Part shown: one piece after another, positions 53,534 through 63,000 of the stretch
Layout: every line of letters starts with the position of its first letter
How positions within the stretch are numbered: position 1 is the stretch's first letter
Assembly: GCF_018310535.1 (NCBI RefSeq)
Contig: NZ_CP074102.1
Location: 2,170,001 to 2,234,000 of the forward strand
DNA length: 64,000 nt
Source: Streptomyces mirabilis
GTDB lineage: Bacteria > Actinomycetota > Actinomycetes > Streptomycetales > Streptomycetaceae
Direction of reading: 5' to 3'
Made by a program: the position numbers and the translations under genes
The notes under the pieces: model-generated
Told to the model about the DNA's origin: nothing
What the model saw: only the letters and a program-made list of their open reading frames with translations
Database searches by the model: none

Positions 53534-54607
53534 TCAGCGACCCTGTTCGTACGCCCGCAGCTGCTCGGCGCTGATCATGGTGGTGTCGAAGAGGCTGGTC
53601 TCGTCCAGGGCGTTCGCCATCGGGTCCAGCGCCCCCGGCTGCTGCTGCGGATAGGCCTGCTGCCCGCTCTGGTCGTACGCCGCCTGCTGGTCGTAGCCCT
53701 GCTGCTGCGGGTAGGCGGCGTACGGGTCGGCCTGCTGGTAGCCGTACGCGTCCTGCTGGGCGTACTGCTGCTGATAGCCGTAGGGGTCGGGCTGCTGCTG
53801 GTACGCGTAGGCGTCCTGCTGCTGTCCGTAGTTCGGCTGGGCCGGCACCTCGGGGGTCTGCACGGGCCGCTCGGGGGTCTGCGAGAGCTCGGCGAGGCCG
53901 GCCAGGTAGTCGGAGTCGCTGGTGTGATGGCCGGGCGTCCCGTCCTCCGCGAAGGTGCCCAGCTCGCCCAGGTCGTCACTGGCGATGCGGCCGTGCAGCT
54001 TCTGGCGACCCTTGCCGACGGCCTCCAGGGTCTTGGCGAGGACCGCCTCGAAGGCGCCGAGCTTGACGTCCACGTACACGTCGGCGTCCCGGCGCAGGGT
54101 CTCCGGGTCGTGGCTGCGCTCGGGAGCGTCCTCGTCCTCGTAGCCCTGCTCGTCGGTGCCGGGGCCGGTGCCGAGGAGCTTCTCGCGGCCGCGGCCGACG
54201 GAGCCGAGGGTCTTGGTGAGGACGACCTCGAAGTTAGCGAGCTTGGAGTCGACGTAGTCGTCGGCCTCCGCGCGGATCTCCTCGGCCTCCTGGCGGGCCT
54301 CGGCGAGGATGCGGTCCGCCTCGTTCTGGGAGCGGCGGGCGACCTCGGTGTCGGAGATCAGGGAGCCGCGCTGGGCGTGCGCCGACTCGATGATCCGCTC
54401 GGCCTCCTGGCGGGCCTGCTCGACCATCTGCTCGCGGCCGCCGATCAGCTCCTCGGCCTGCGCGAGGGAGCCGGGCAGCGCCTGGCGCACCTCTTCGAGC
54501 ATCGAGAGGAGCTCGGCGCGGTTGACCACGCACGAGGCCGACATGGGCATGGAACGGGCGCTGCCGACCGCCGCGACGATCTCATCGAGCTTCTTCTGCA
54601 CGTCCAC
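53534..54607 (-). CDS. DivIVA/SepIVA-like coiled-coil protein with Gln/Tyr-rich tail
   Basis: The 357-residue protein starts MDVQKKLDEIVAAVGSARSM and has two coiled-coil segments: residues ~55-135 (AEELIGGREQMVEQARQEAE and on) and ~165-210 (DADVYVDVKLGAFEAVLAKT). The pattern VDSKLANFEVVLTKTLGSVG / VDVKLGAFEAVLAKTLEAVG is an internal repeat. Residues ~255-335 form a low-complexity Gln/Tyr/Gly/Pro tract, such as QQQPDPYGYQQQYAQQDAYG. This architecture resembles actinobacterial cell-division initiation proteins (SepIVA/DivIVA-like) near coaD. Polar growth or division is an inference. It lies between coaD and the DUF177 gene on the same strand. Confidence 0.75.
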   Translation of the reverse strand: MDVQKKLDEIVAAVGSARSMPMSASCVVNRAELLSMLEEVRQALPGSLAQAEELIGGREQMVEQARQEAERIIESAHAQRGSLISDTEVARRSQNEADRILAEARQEAEEIRAEADDYVDSKLANFEVVLTKTLGSVGRGREKLLGTGPGTDEQGYEDEDAPERSHDPETLRRDADVYVDVKLGAFEAVLAKTLEAVGKGRQKLHGRIASDDLGELGTFAEDGTPGHHTSDSDYLAGLAELSQTPERPVQTPEVPAQPNYGQQQDAYAYQQQPDPYGYQQQYAQQDAYGYQQADPYAAYPQQQGYDQQAAYDQSGQQAYPQQQPGALDPMANALDETSLFDTTMISAEQLRAYEQGR

Positions 54608-54706
54608 CGTGTGCTCGCCACTCTCTACAGCTGTGATGGAGACGGACGGGTCGACTGTACGACCACTCCCACCCCGCCCGACACCTGGTGACGCACTGTC
54701 AGGGGC

Positions 54707-55216
54707 TCAGCTCTTTCCGAGCCGCCCCTTGAGCGCCTCCAGGACGACCTCCGGCACCAGGTGGGAGATGTCGCCGCCCCACTGGGCGACCTCCTTCACG
54801 AGCGAGGAGGAGAGGAAGCTGTAGGTGGGGCTGGTCGGGATGAACAGCGTCTCGACGCCCGAGAGGCCGTTGTTCATCTGGGCCATCTGGAGTTCGTAGT
54901 CGAAGTCGCTGACCGCGCGCAGGCCCTTCACGATGGCGGGGATGTCGCGCTGCTTGCAGAAGTCGACGAGGAGGCCGTGGTACGCCTCGACCTGGACGTT
55001 GCCGAACTCTGCGGTGACCTCACGGATCAGCTCGATCCGCTCGTCGACGGTGAACAGGCCCTGCTTCGACTGATTGATCATCACCACGACGTGCACGACG
55101 TCGTAGAGCCTGGAAGCGCGGGCGATGATGTCGAGGTGTCCATTGGTGATGGGGTCGAATGACCCCGGACAGACGGCGCGGCGCAACTGTGATCCCTCGC
55201 TCTCCGGTCCGGTCAT
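54707..55216 (-). CDS. coaD: Phosphopantetheine adenylyltransferase
   Basis: CoaD makes dephospho-CoA from phosphopantetheine and ATP. The 169-residue protein has the nucleotidyltransferase motif CPGSFDPITNGHLDIIARAS (T/HxGH in NGHLD), KGLRAVSDFDYELQMAQMNN and the C-terminal SYSFLSSSLVKE-type 'PTYSFLSSSLVKEVAQWGGD'. The ATG at 55216 overlaps the rsmD stop (ATGA), which supports this start; the downstream TTG (55183, RRAVCPGSF) is an alternative. Confidence 0.95.
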   Translation of the reverse strand: MTGPESEGSQLRRAVCPGSFDPITNGHLDIIARASRLYDVVHVVVMINQSKQGLFTVDERIELIREVTAEFGNVQVEAYHGLLVDFCKQRDIPAIVKGLRAVSDFDYELQMAQMNNGLSGVETLFIPTSPTYSFLSSSLVKEVAQWGGDISHLVPEVVLEALKGRLGKS

Positions 55217-55800
55217 CGTGCGTCTTCGCACGTAGAGGCGGCGCGACCGTACCAAAACGTCCCCTCGCCGTAACGACGGGCCCGGATCGCGTCGAAACCG
55301 TCCGGCCAGCCGAATTCGCCGCCTCTGGTGCTGCGCTCCACGGTGACGAGCGCTTCGTCCGCGAGCCAGCCCTGCGTCCGGAGTGTGAGCAGAATCTCGC
55401 GAAGATCGTCGTCGGAGACGGCGTACGGCGGGTCGAGGAAGACCAGGTCGTACGGATCCGTAGGCGCCGATCCCTGGACGATCTGCTCCGCTTTGCCCGA
55501 TCTGACCTCGGCGCCGGGCAGGCCCAGCGTTTTCACGTTCTCGCGGATGATCCGGGCCGCGCGGGCGTCGGCCTCGACGAGGAGGGCGTGCCCGGCGCCG
55601 CGGCTGAGCGCCTCCAGGCCGACGGCGCCCGAGCCCGCGTACAGGTCGAGGACGCGCTCGCCCTCCAGCGGGCCGCCGAGCAGCGACTGCCAGGTGGAGA
55701 AGAGGCCCTCGCGCGCCCGGTCGGCGGTGGGGCGGGTGCCTGTGCCCGGCGGGACGGCCAGACGGCGTCCGCCGGCCCGGCCGGCGATCACGCGGGTCAT
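55213..55800 (-). CDS. rsmD: 16S rRNA (guanine-966-N2)-methyltransferase RsmD
   Basis: RsmD methylates G966 in the 30S subunit. The 195-residue protein starts MTRVIAGRAGGRRLAVPPGT and has ADRAREGLFSTWQSLLGGP, the SAM motif VLDLYAGSGAVGLEALSRGA and the catalytic DPPY motif (DLVFLDPPYAVSDDD). It is coupled to coaD by an ATGA overlap and lies downstream of recG, the common recG-rsmD-coaD order. Confidence 0.95.
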   Translation of the reverse strand: MTRVIAGRAGGRRLAVPPGTGTRPTADRAREGLFSTWQSLLGGPLEGERVLDLYAGSGAVGLEALSRGAGHALLVEADARAARIIRENVKTLGLPGAEVRSGKAEQIVQGSAPTDPYDLVFLDPPYAVSDDDLREILLTLRTQGWLADEALVTVERSTRGGEFGWPDGFDAIRARRYGEGTFWYGRAASTCEDAR

Positions 55801-55839
55801 GAGGGTCCTTTGCGCTGGAAGTGTGTCGGGGCCAGTCTC

Positions 55840-58062
55840 TCAGCCCTTGTCCAGGTACTGCTCGCGCTCCTCGTCGAGGAGCGCCTCCAGGGCCGTGCGC
55901 AGGCCGGGGAGGGCGGTGAGCTCGGGGTCGGCGGCGACGACCGCGGCGGCCTCCTCGCGGGCCTCGGCGATGATCTCCTCGTCCTCGATGACGGCGAGCA
56001 TGCGCAGCGAGGAGCGGACGCCGGACTGGGCCTGGCCGAGCACGTCGCCCTCACGGCGCTGTTCGAGGTCGATGCGGGAGAGCTCGAAGCCGTCGAGCGT
56101 GGACGCCACCGCCGTCAGTCGCTGGCGGGCCGGGCTCGCCTCCGGCATCTCGGTGACCAGGAGGCACAGTCCGGCGGCGGAACCACGGCCGACGCGGCCG
56201 CGCAGCTGGTGGAGCTGGGACACGCCGAACCGGTCGGCATCCATGATCACCATGGCCGTGGCGTTCGGCACGTTCACCCCGACCTCGATCACCGTCGTGG
56301 CGACCAGGACGTCCGTCTCGCCCGCGGCGAAACGACGCATCACGGCGTCCTTGTCGTCGGGCTGCATACGGCCGTGCAGGACCTCGACCTTGAGTCCTTG
56401 GAGGGGTCCCTTGGCGAGCTGGTCGGCGACGTCGAGGACGGCGAGGGGCGGGCGCTTCTCGGCCTCGTCCTCGGGGGACTTCTTCTTGGCCTTCTTCGGG
56501 TCGGCAGGTTCATCGATGTCGTCGCCGATGCGCGGGCAGACCACGTACGCCTGATGGCCGTTCTCCACTTCTTCGCGCACGCGCTCCCACGCGCGCGTGA
56601 GGAAGTGCGGCTTGTCGGCGGCGGGGACGACATGGCTGGCGATCGGCGAACGCCCGGCGGGGAGCTGGTCGAGGACCGAGGTCTCCAGGTCGCCGAAGAC
56701 GGTCATCGCGACCGTGCGTGGAATGGGCGTGGCGGTCATCACCAGGAGGTGCGGCGGCTGCTTGCCCTTGCCGCGCAGGGCGTCGCGCTGCTCGACACCG
56801 AAGCGGTGCTGCTCGTCCACCACGACCAGGCCCAGGTCGTGGAACTGCACCTTGTCCTCGATCAGCGCGTGGGTGCCGATCACGATCCCGGCCTCACCGG
56901 TGACCAGGTCGAGCAGCGCCTGCCGCCGCCCCGCCGCCCCCATGGACCCGGTGAGCAGCACGACCTTGGTGGAGTGCTCGGACCCGCCGAGCATGCCGCC
57001 CTCGGCCAGCTCGCCCATCATCTCGGTGATCGACCGGTGGTGCTGCTGGGCGAGCACCTCGGTCGGCGCGAGCATCGCGGCCTGCCCGCCCGCGTCGACG
57101 ACGGCGAGCATGGCGCGCAGGGCGACCATCGTCTTCCCGGAACCGACTTCCCCCTGCAGCAGCCGGTGCATCGGGTGCTCGGTGGCGAGGTCGTCGAAGA
57201 TCTCCTTGGAGACCTTCTGCTGGCCCTCGGTGAGAGTGAAGGGCAGCTTGGCGTCGAAGGCGGTCAGCAGCCCGTCCGGCTTGGGGAGACGGGCCATGGC
57301 GGGGAGTTGGGCGTCGGCGTGGCGGCGGCGGGCCAGGGCGACCTGGAGGACGAAGGCCTCGTCCCACTTGAGACGGGCTCGGGCGTCATGGATGTCCGCC
57401 TTGGTGTGCGGGCGGTGGATCTTCAGGAGGGCCTCGGGGAGGGAGACCAGGCCACGACCGTCCCGGAGGGAGTCCGGCAGCGGGTCGACGGCCTCCTGGG
57501 CGCTGAGCAGCACCGTCTGCACGGACTTGGCGATCTTCCAGGACTCCAGCTTGGCGGTGGCCGGGTAGATCGGAATGAGCGCGCCCGCCCAGGAGTCGAC
57601 GGTCTCGGCGGCGTCGTCGCTGTCGGCGCGCAGCGGCTCGTACGCCGGATGGGCCAGCTGGAGGCGGTGGTTGAAGACGGAGACCTTGCCAGAGAACATC
57701 GCGCGGGTGCCGGGCAGCAGGTCCTTGTGGGGTTTGTGCACGCCGTTGCCGAAGAAGACCAGCTGGAGGCGGCCGCTGCCGTCGGTGATGGTCACTTCGA
57801 GGCGCTGGCCCTTGCCGCGGGGCGCCTTGGCGGAGGCGAAGGTGAGCAGGCGCGCGTCGGCGACCTGGGCGACCACCGTGACGTGCTCGTCCATGGGCAG
57901 GTCGGCGAGGTGGGTGAGCTGCCCGCGCTCCTCGTATCTGCGCGGGTAGTGGTGCAGCAGGTCGCCGACGGTGTGCAGGCCGAGGTGCTCGGCCATCACC
58001 TTCGCGGTGGGGGGACCGAGTACCTTCTTCAGTGGTTCATCGAGCGCGGGCACGAGATCCAT
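55840..58062 (-). CDS. recG: ATP-dependent DNA helicase RecG
   Basis: RecG regresses stalled replication forks and resolves branched DNA. The 740-residue protein has an N-terminal wedge domain (SGRLQLVFFGNGVHKPHKDL, OB-fold) and the helicase core: QGEVGSGKTMVALRAMLAVV (motif I), VVDEQHRFGVEQR (motif II, DEQH), MTATPIPRTVAMTVFGDL (motif III), TDVLVATTVIEVGVNVPNAT and QLRGRVGRGSAAGLCLLV (motifs V-VI). The ATG at 58062 (MDLVPALDEPLKKVLG) fits the family start better than the upstream 58083. Its promoter lies in the 166-bp gap to the divergent HSP90-like gene. Confidence 0.96.
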   Translation of the reverse strand: MDLVPALDEPLKKVLGPPTAKVMAEHLGLHTVGDLLHHYPRRYEERGQLTHLADLPMDEHVTVVAQVADARLLTFASAKAPRGKGQRLEVTITDGSGRLQLVFFGNGVHKPHKDLLPGTRAMFSGKVSVFNHRLQLAHPAYEPLRADSDDAAETVDSWAGALIPIYPATAKLESWKIAKSVQTVLLSAQEAVDPLPDSLRDGRGLVSLPEALLKIHRPHTKADIHDARARLKWDEAFVLQVALARRRHADAQLPAMARLPKPDGLLTAFDAKLPFTLTEGQQKVSKEIFDDLATEHPMHRLLQGEVGSGKTMVALRAMLAVVDAGGQAAMLAPTEVLAQQHHRSITEMMGELAEGGMLGGSEHSTKVVLLTGSMGAAGRRQALLDLVTGEAGIVIGTHALIEDKVQFHDLGLVVVDEQHRFGVEQRDALRGKGKQPPHLLVMTATPIPRTVAMTVFGDLETSVLDQLPAGRSPIASHVVPAADKPHFLTRAWERVREEVENGHQAYVVCPRIGDDIDEPADPKKAKKKSPEDEAEKRPPLAVLDVADQLAKGPLQGLKVEVLHGRMQPDDKDAVMRRFAAGETDVLVATTVIEVGVNVPNATAMVIMDADRFGVSQLHQLRGRVGRGSAAGLCLLVTEMPEASPARQRLTAVASTLDGFELSRIDLEQRREGDVLGQAQSGVRSSLRMLAVIEDEEIIAEAREEAAAVVAADPELTALPGLRTALEALLDEEREQYLDKG

Positions 58063-58098
58063 TGCACACCACACCACTGACATTGCCGTATACGTCCC

Positions 58099-58138
58099 GG
58101 AAATCCGCTGGTCAGACGGCTCGTTCCGGGCCTAGGAT
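58099..58138 (+). promoter_or_regulatory. Candidate promoters of the HSP90-like/TPR pair
   Basis: GGAAAT-n18-GTT (58099-58125) is one mismatch from the oxidative-stress sigma-R pattern GGGAAT-n18/19-GTT. A second, overlapping vegetative-type option is TGGTCA-n18-TAGGAT (58109-58138). Both lie 91-130 bases upstream of the HSP90-like start. Which is used cannot be told from sequence. Confidence 0.35.
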
Positions 58139-58228
58139 GACGCGCTCCGGCCCTCTTCGCGGTCACCGTCCCCCGGGACCGCCCGACCCCGCGCCGTCGC
58201 ACGTCCCCCCACCCTCGGCGCAGCGACG

Positions 58229-60067
58229 ATGGACTCCCAGACCTCACAGTCATCACAGGCATCCCAGTCACCTCACACCTTCCAGGTCGACCTGCGTGGT
58301 CTGGTGGACCTGCTCTCCCATCACCTCTACTCCAGTCCCAAGGTCTACCTGCGCGAACTGCTGCAGAACGCCGTGGACGCGATCACCGCCCGACGGGCGG
58401 AGCAGCCGGACGCCCCGGCCGCCGTGCGCCTGTACGCCGAGGGCGGCACGCTGCGTGTGGAGGACTCCGGCATCGGGCTCACCGAATCCGACGTCCACAG
58501 CCTCCTCGCGACGATCGGCCGCAGTTCCAAGCGGGAGGACGGCCTGCAGGCGGCGCGCTCCGACTTCCTGGGGCAGTTCGGCATCGGGCTGCTGGCCTGT
58601 TTCGTGGTCGCCGAACGCATCCGCGTCGTCAGCCGCAGCGCGCGTACGCCCGAGGCGGCGCCCGTGGAGTGGACGGCGACCGACGACGGCTCGTACACCG
58701 TGCGCACGCTGCCGCACGAGGCCCGTCCTGAACCGGGCACCACCGTGCACCTGGTGGCGCGCGCCGGAGCCGGCGAATGGCTCACCGAGGAGCGGGTCCG
58801 CTCCCTGGCCCGGGACTTCGGCTCGCTGCTGCCGTACGACGTACGCGTCGGCGACGAGGCGATCGCGGACCTTCCGGCGCCCTGGGACCGCACCCATCCG
58901 AGCCCCGCCACCCGCAGGGTGGCCCTGGCCCGCCACTGCCACGACCTGTTCGGCTTCACACCACTGGACACGATCGACCTGAACGTGCCGCTCGCCGGAG
59001 TCCGCGGCGTGGCGTACGTCCTGCCGTCCGCGGTCAGCCCCGCTCAGCGCGCGAGCCATCGGGTGCACCTGAAGGGCATGCTGCTCACCGAGCGGGCCGA
59101 ACAACTGTTGCCCGACTGGGCGTTCTTCGTGCGCTGCGTCCTGGACACGGACAGTCTGCGGCCCACCGCCTCGCGCGAGTCGCTGTACGAGGACGAGACC
59201 CTGGCGGCCGTACGCGAGGCCCTGGGCGAGCGCATCCGGTCGTGGCTGACGGGGCTCGCGGCGGGCGACCCGGAGCGTCTGGCGGCCTTCCTGTCGGTGC
59301 ACCACCTGGGCGTGAAGTCCCTGGCGCGGCACGACAACGAGATGCTGCGCACGATGCTGCCGTGGCTGCCCTTCGAGACGACCGACGGACGGCTGTCCCT
59401 GGAGGAGTTCGCGCTGCGTCACCCGGTGGTGCACTTCACGCGGACCGTGGAGGAGTACCGGCAGGTCGCGCCCATCGCCTCCGCGCAGGGCATCGGCGTG
59501 ATCAACGGCGGCTACACGTACGACACCGAGCTGGTGGAGGCGCTGCCGTCGGTGCGTCCGGGGACGGTCGTCTCGGAACTGGACGCCGACACCGTGACGG
59601 CGCACCTGGACGCCGTCGACCCGGCCGAGGAGCTGGCCCTCTCGGGCTTCCTGATGGCGGCCCGGGCCAAGCTCGACCCCTTGGGCTGCGACGTGGTGCT
59701 GCGCGCCTTCCACCCGCTCTCCGTGCCCGCCCTGCACCTGGACGACCGGGCGGCCCGCCACGAGCAGGCCCGCGCGGAGGCCGAGGAGCAGGCCGACGAC
59801 CTGTGGGCGGGCATTCTCGGCTCGCTGCGCGGCAGCGCGCCCCGCGCCCGCCTGGTCCTCAACCACCTCAACCCACTGATCCGAAGGATCAGTTCACTGC
59901 GCGACCCGGAGCTGATGGGCACCGCCACGGAGTCCCTCTACGGACAGGCCCTCCTCATGGCGCAGCGCCCCCTGCGGCCCGCCGACTCCGCGCTCCTCAA
60001 CCGCGCGTTCATCGGCCTCCTGGAGTGGGCCACCCACACCGAGCCCGGGAAGGACGACCTCCGATGA
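58229..60067 (+). CDS. HSP90-like (HtpG-related) ATPase
   Basis: The 612-residue protein has the GHKL ATPase fold of HSP90: N box VYLRELLQNAVDAITARRAE (Glu, Asn, Asp; about residues 38-57), DSGIGL in TLRVEDSGIGLTESDVHSLL, and the lid GQFGIGLLACFVVAERIRVV. The middle domain (TIDLNVPLAGVRGVAYVLPS) and region RVHLKGMLLTERAEQLLPDW follow, and the Arg in DSLRPTASRESLYED corresponds to the middle-domain catalytic region. The C-terminal dimer part is divergent. It overlaps the next gene by ATGA, and may be a co-chaperoned stress protein rather than classical HtpG. The start at 58229 lacks a strong Shine-Dalgarno sequence. Confidence 0.85.
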   Translation: MDSQTSQSSQASQSPHTFQVDLRGLVDLLSHHLYSSPKVYLRELLQNAVDAITARRAEQPDAPAAVRLYAEGGTLRVEDSGIGLTESDVHSLLATIGRSSKREDGLQAARSDFLGQFGIGLLACFVVAERIRVVSRSARTPEAAPVEWTATDDGSYTVRTLPHEARPEPGTTVHLVARAGAGEWLTEERVRSLARDFGSLLPYDVRVGDEAIADLPAPWDRTHPSPATRRVALARHCHDLFGFTPLDTIDLNVPLAGVRGVAYVLPSAVSPAQRASHRVHLKGMLLTERAEQLLPDWAFFVRCVLDTDSLRPTASRESLYEDETLAAVREALGERIRSWLTGLAAGDPERLAAFLSVHHLGVKSLARHDNEMLRTMLPWLPFETTDGRLSLEEFALRHPVVHFTRTVEEYRQVAPIASAQGIGVINGGYTYDTELVEALPSVRPGTVVSELDADTVTAHLDAVDPAEELALSGFLMAARAKLDPLGCDVVLRAFHPLSVPALHLDDRAARHEQARAEAEEQADDLWAGILGSLRGSAPRARLVLNHLNPLIRRISSLRDPELMGTATESLYGQALLMAQRPLRPADSALLNRAFIGLLEWATHTEPGKDDLR

Positions 60068-63000
60068 GCCAGGCCATGGGCATGGACTTCGACACCCTGC
60101 GCCAGGCGATGGCGGACAACCAGGAGCAGCCGGAGGGTCCCGCCCGCAACGCGCGCGCGGAGCAACTGCTCGTCGAGGCCGAGAAACTGAACATCCCGCT
60201 CGCCGTGATCGAGGCGCTCGGACACCAGCTGAAGGTCTACAACTACAGCTCCGAGAAGGACAAGATGTTCGTCCCCTTCGCGCGCCTGCTGCGCATGTGG
60301 GACGAGCGCCCCGAGGACTTCGACGAGTACGAGACCCACTCCCTGCACTGGGTCTTCAAGTGGATGTCGGCCGGCATGCTCGACCAGCCGCACATCCCGC
60401 TCGCCTCCATAGAGAAGTGGCTCGGCGAGATGGAGCACCGCTACCGGCTGGCCGGGCACTCCGAACGGGCCGTGCGCGGGGCCGAGTTCAGCGTCGCCGC
60501 GCACCTGGGCGACCTGGATCGCGCCGAGCGGGCGTACACCGCGTGGCTGGCCGCCGACCGGGACACCATGGCCGACTGCCACGCGTGCGAACTCCACAGC
60601 CAGGGGTGGTGGCGGGCGGAGCGCGACGCCGACGAGGAGGCGCTGGAACTGTGGCGCCCGGTCCTGGAGGGCGAGTACACCTGCGCCCACGAGCCGCACA
60701 CCGTCCTGGCGTCCTCCCTGGTCCCCCTGCTGCGTCTGGGCCGCCTGGACGAGGCCCGTGCCCACCACCTGCGGGGCTTCCGGCTGGTTCGCCCCATGGA
60801 GAGCATGCGCGGCGCGTACGCGGACCACGTGGAGTTCTGCGCGCTCTCCGGCAACGAGGCGCGCGCCCTGGAGCTGCTCGCGGAGCGCCCCGCCTACTTC
60901 ACCGACTCCGGGGACCCGCGCAGCAAGCTCGACTTCATGGCAGTGACGGCTCTCCTCATGGACCGCCTGACCGGGCTCGGTCTCGGCGATCAGCCGGTGC
61001 CGGGACCGGCCGGCCGGGAGTGGACCGCGAGCGGGCTCGCTGCCCACGCGCGCGGGCAGGCCCTTTCGCTGGCTGCGCTCTTCGACGCGCGTAACGGCAC
61101 GTTGTACGTCAGTGAGCGGGCTCGTGGGCGGATGGATCAGCGGCCGTTGGTCGAGCGGTTGCCGCTGGGAGTGCGGTCCCGGTCCGCGCGACACTTGTCG
61201 CCTTCGGGCTCCGCTACAGGTTCGAGTTCCGCTTCGGCTTCGGCTTCGGCTTCGGCTTCGGCTTCGGCTTCGGCCCGATCGTCTGCCGCCTTCGTGGAGT
61301 CGGATGCCGGCTCGGACCCGTCCTCGCTCTCGGCGCTGCTCGCCGAGGCCCGGCGGCTGTCCGCGACCCGGAGCCCGGACGCCGTCGACGCCTGGGCGGC
61401 GGTCTCACGGGCCGCCGAGGGCCGGGAGCTGGACGTCCGCGACCGTGCGGAGATCGCCGACCACGCAGCGATGGAACGCGGTCCCGAGGGCATCGAACTC
61501 TTCCACGAGGCGGCCGGGCTCTACGCCGAGGCGGGCGACCCCGGCGAGGCGCTCGCGGCCCGTGCCCGTGCCGCGTACGTCCTCGCCCTCACCGGCGGAC
61601 CCGAGGAGGCGCTCGCGACCGTCTCGGAGCTGTACGAGGGGGTGCTCGCCCTCCTCGCGGACGGCGGGACGGGGGTCTCCCAGGTGGCGTCCGTGCTGGT
61701 GGGGCGGGCGCGGATATTGATGCAGTTGGTGCAGGAGGGCGCGGACGAGGACGAGCCGGGGGCGACGGCATCCGGGACGGCCGGCTCCGGGACCGCCGAT
61801 TCCGGGACCGCCGGGGACGAGGTCGTGGGCGCCGCCGAGGCGGCCGTGCGGGAGCTGCTGGCGCTGGCCGGGCCGCACATCTCGGACGTGCGGATGGCCT
61901 CGCGGGCCGCGGAGGCGCGGGCGATGCTCGGGGAGCTCGCGGCGCACGCCGGGGACGCCGAGGCCGCCGCGGAACTGCTCGGGCAGGCCTCGGAGGCGTT
62001 CGTGGCGGCCGGGTTGCCGTGGTTCGCCGTCGAGTACGAGTCCCGGCTCGCCGGGATCGCCCGGCACCTGGGCGACACGGAGGGGGCCGAGCGGGCCGCG
62101 CGCGCGGCGCTGGAGCACGGAGGGCCTCGCCTGGAGCCGATGGGGCACGCGCAGCTGCACCTGCAGCTCGCCGAGGTCCTGGGCGCCACCGGGCAGTTCG
62201 GGCCCGCATCGGAACACGCCCTGGAGGCCGCGCACTGGGCCGACGAGGCGGGCCAGGGGCCCACCCTCGGCGCCTGGGCCCGGCACCAGCTCGGCGGGTT
62301 CCTGCTCCGTCAGGAGCGGTGGGCCGAGGCCGCGGAGATCCTGGAGTCGGCGCTGCCCGACCTGACCACCGAGATGCACGGCGACGGTGCGATCGTGCAG
62401 ACGCGGTGGTGGCTCGGCGACTGTCTCACCGAGCTCGGCGAACACCGTGCGGCGGCCGAGCACTGGTTGCGGGCCGCGGACATCGCCCGGCACTGGCCCG
62501 AGCAGCGTGACCACGCGATGCTCGCCCATCTCGCCGCCGAGGCGCTCGGCCACGCCGAACTGCCCGCGCAGGCCGAGCAGGCGTACGCGCGCGCCGGTGA
62601 CCTGTGGCGTGCCGTCGGCAACGTCCACGGTCTGATCCGGTCGCTGCGGGCCCGGGCGTGGGTCGCGTTGCGTACGGACTCGGGGCCGGACGGGGCGCGG
62701 GAGTCGATGGCGGCGGCGGTGCGGGAGTGCGAGGACGGGCTTCTGGCGATGTCGTCCTCCGTCGGGGCCGAGGCTGTGGTGGGCTCCGATGCCGTGGAGG
62801 ACTCCGATGCCGTGGAGGCCCGTCATCGCCTTGTCGCCGAACTCGGTCACACACATCGGCAGTTCGGTGACCTCGTCGCCCGTTCCGTTCCGGACGACGC
62901 GCGGGAGGCTCTGGCCCACTACACGCGGGCCATCTCCGTCTTCGCGTCCCTCGGCGACGACGCCCTCGACGCGCGCACCGGGGCCGAGCTCGCGGCGGGG

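Noticed and set aside
55159..58080. 973-codon plus-strand frame opposite recG
   Set aside because: Antisense shadow of RecG, rsmD and coaD; no domain.
58229..60067. HSP90-like/TPR pair as a phage-defence system
   Set aside because: No nuclease, mobile element or defence gene neighbours it, and the flanks are core genes; the idea stays only as a possibility.
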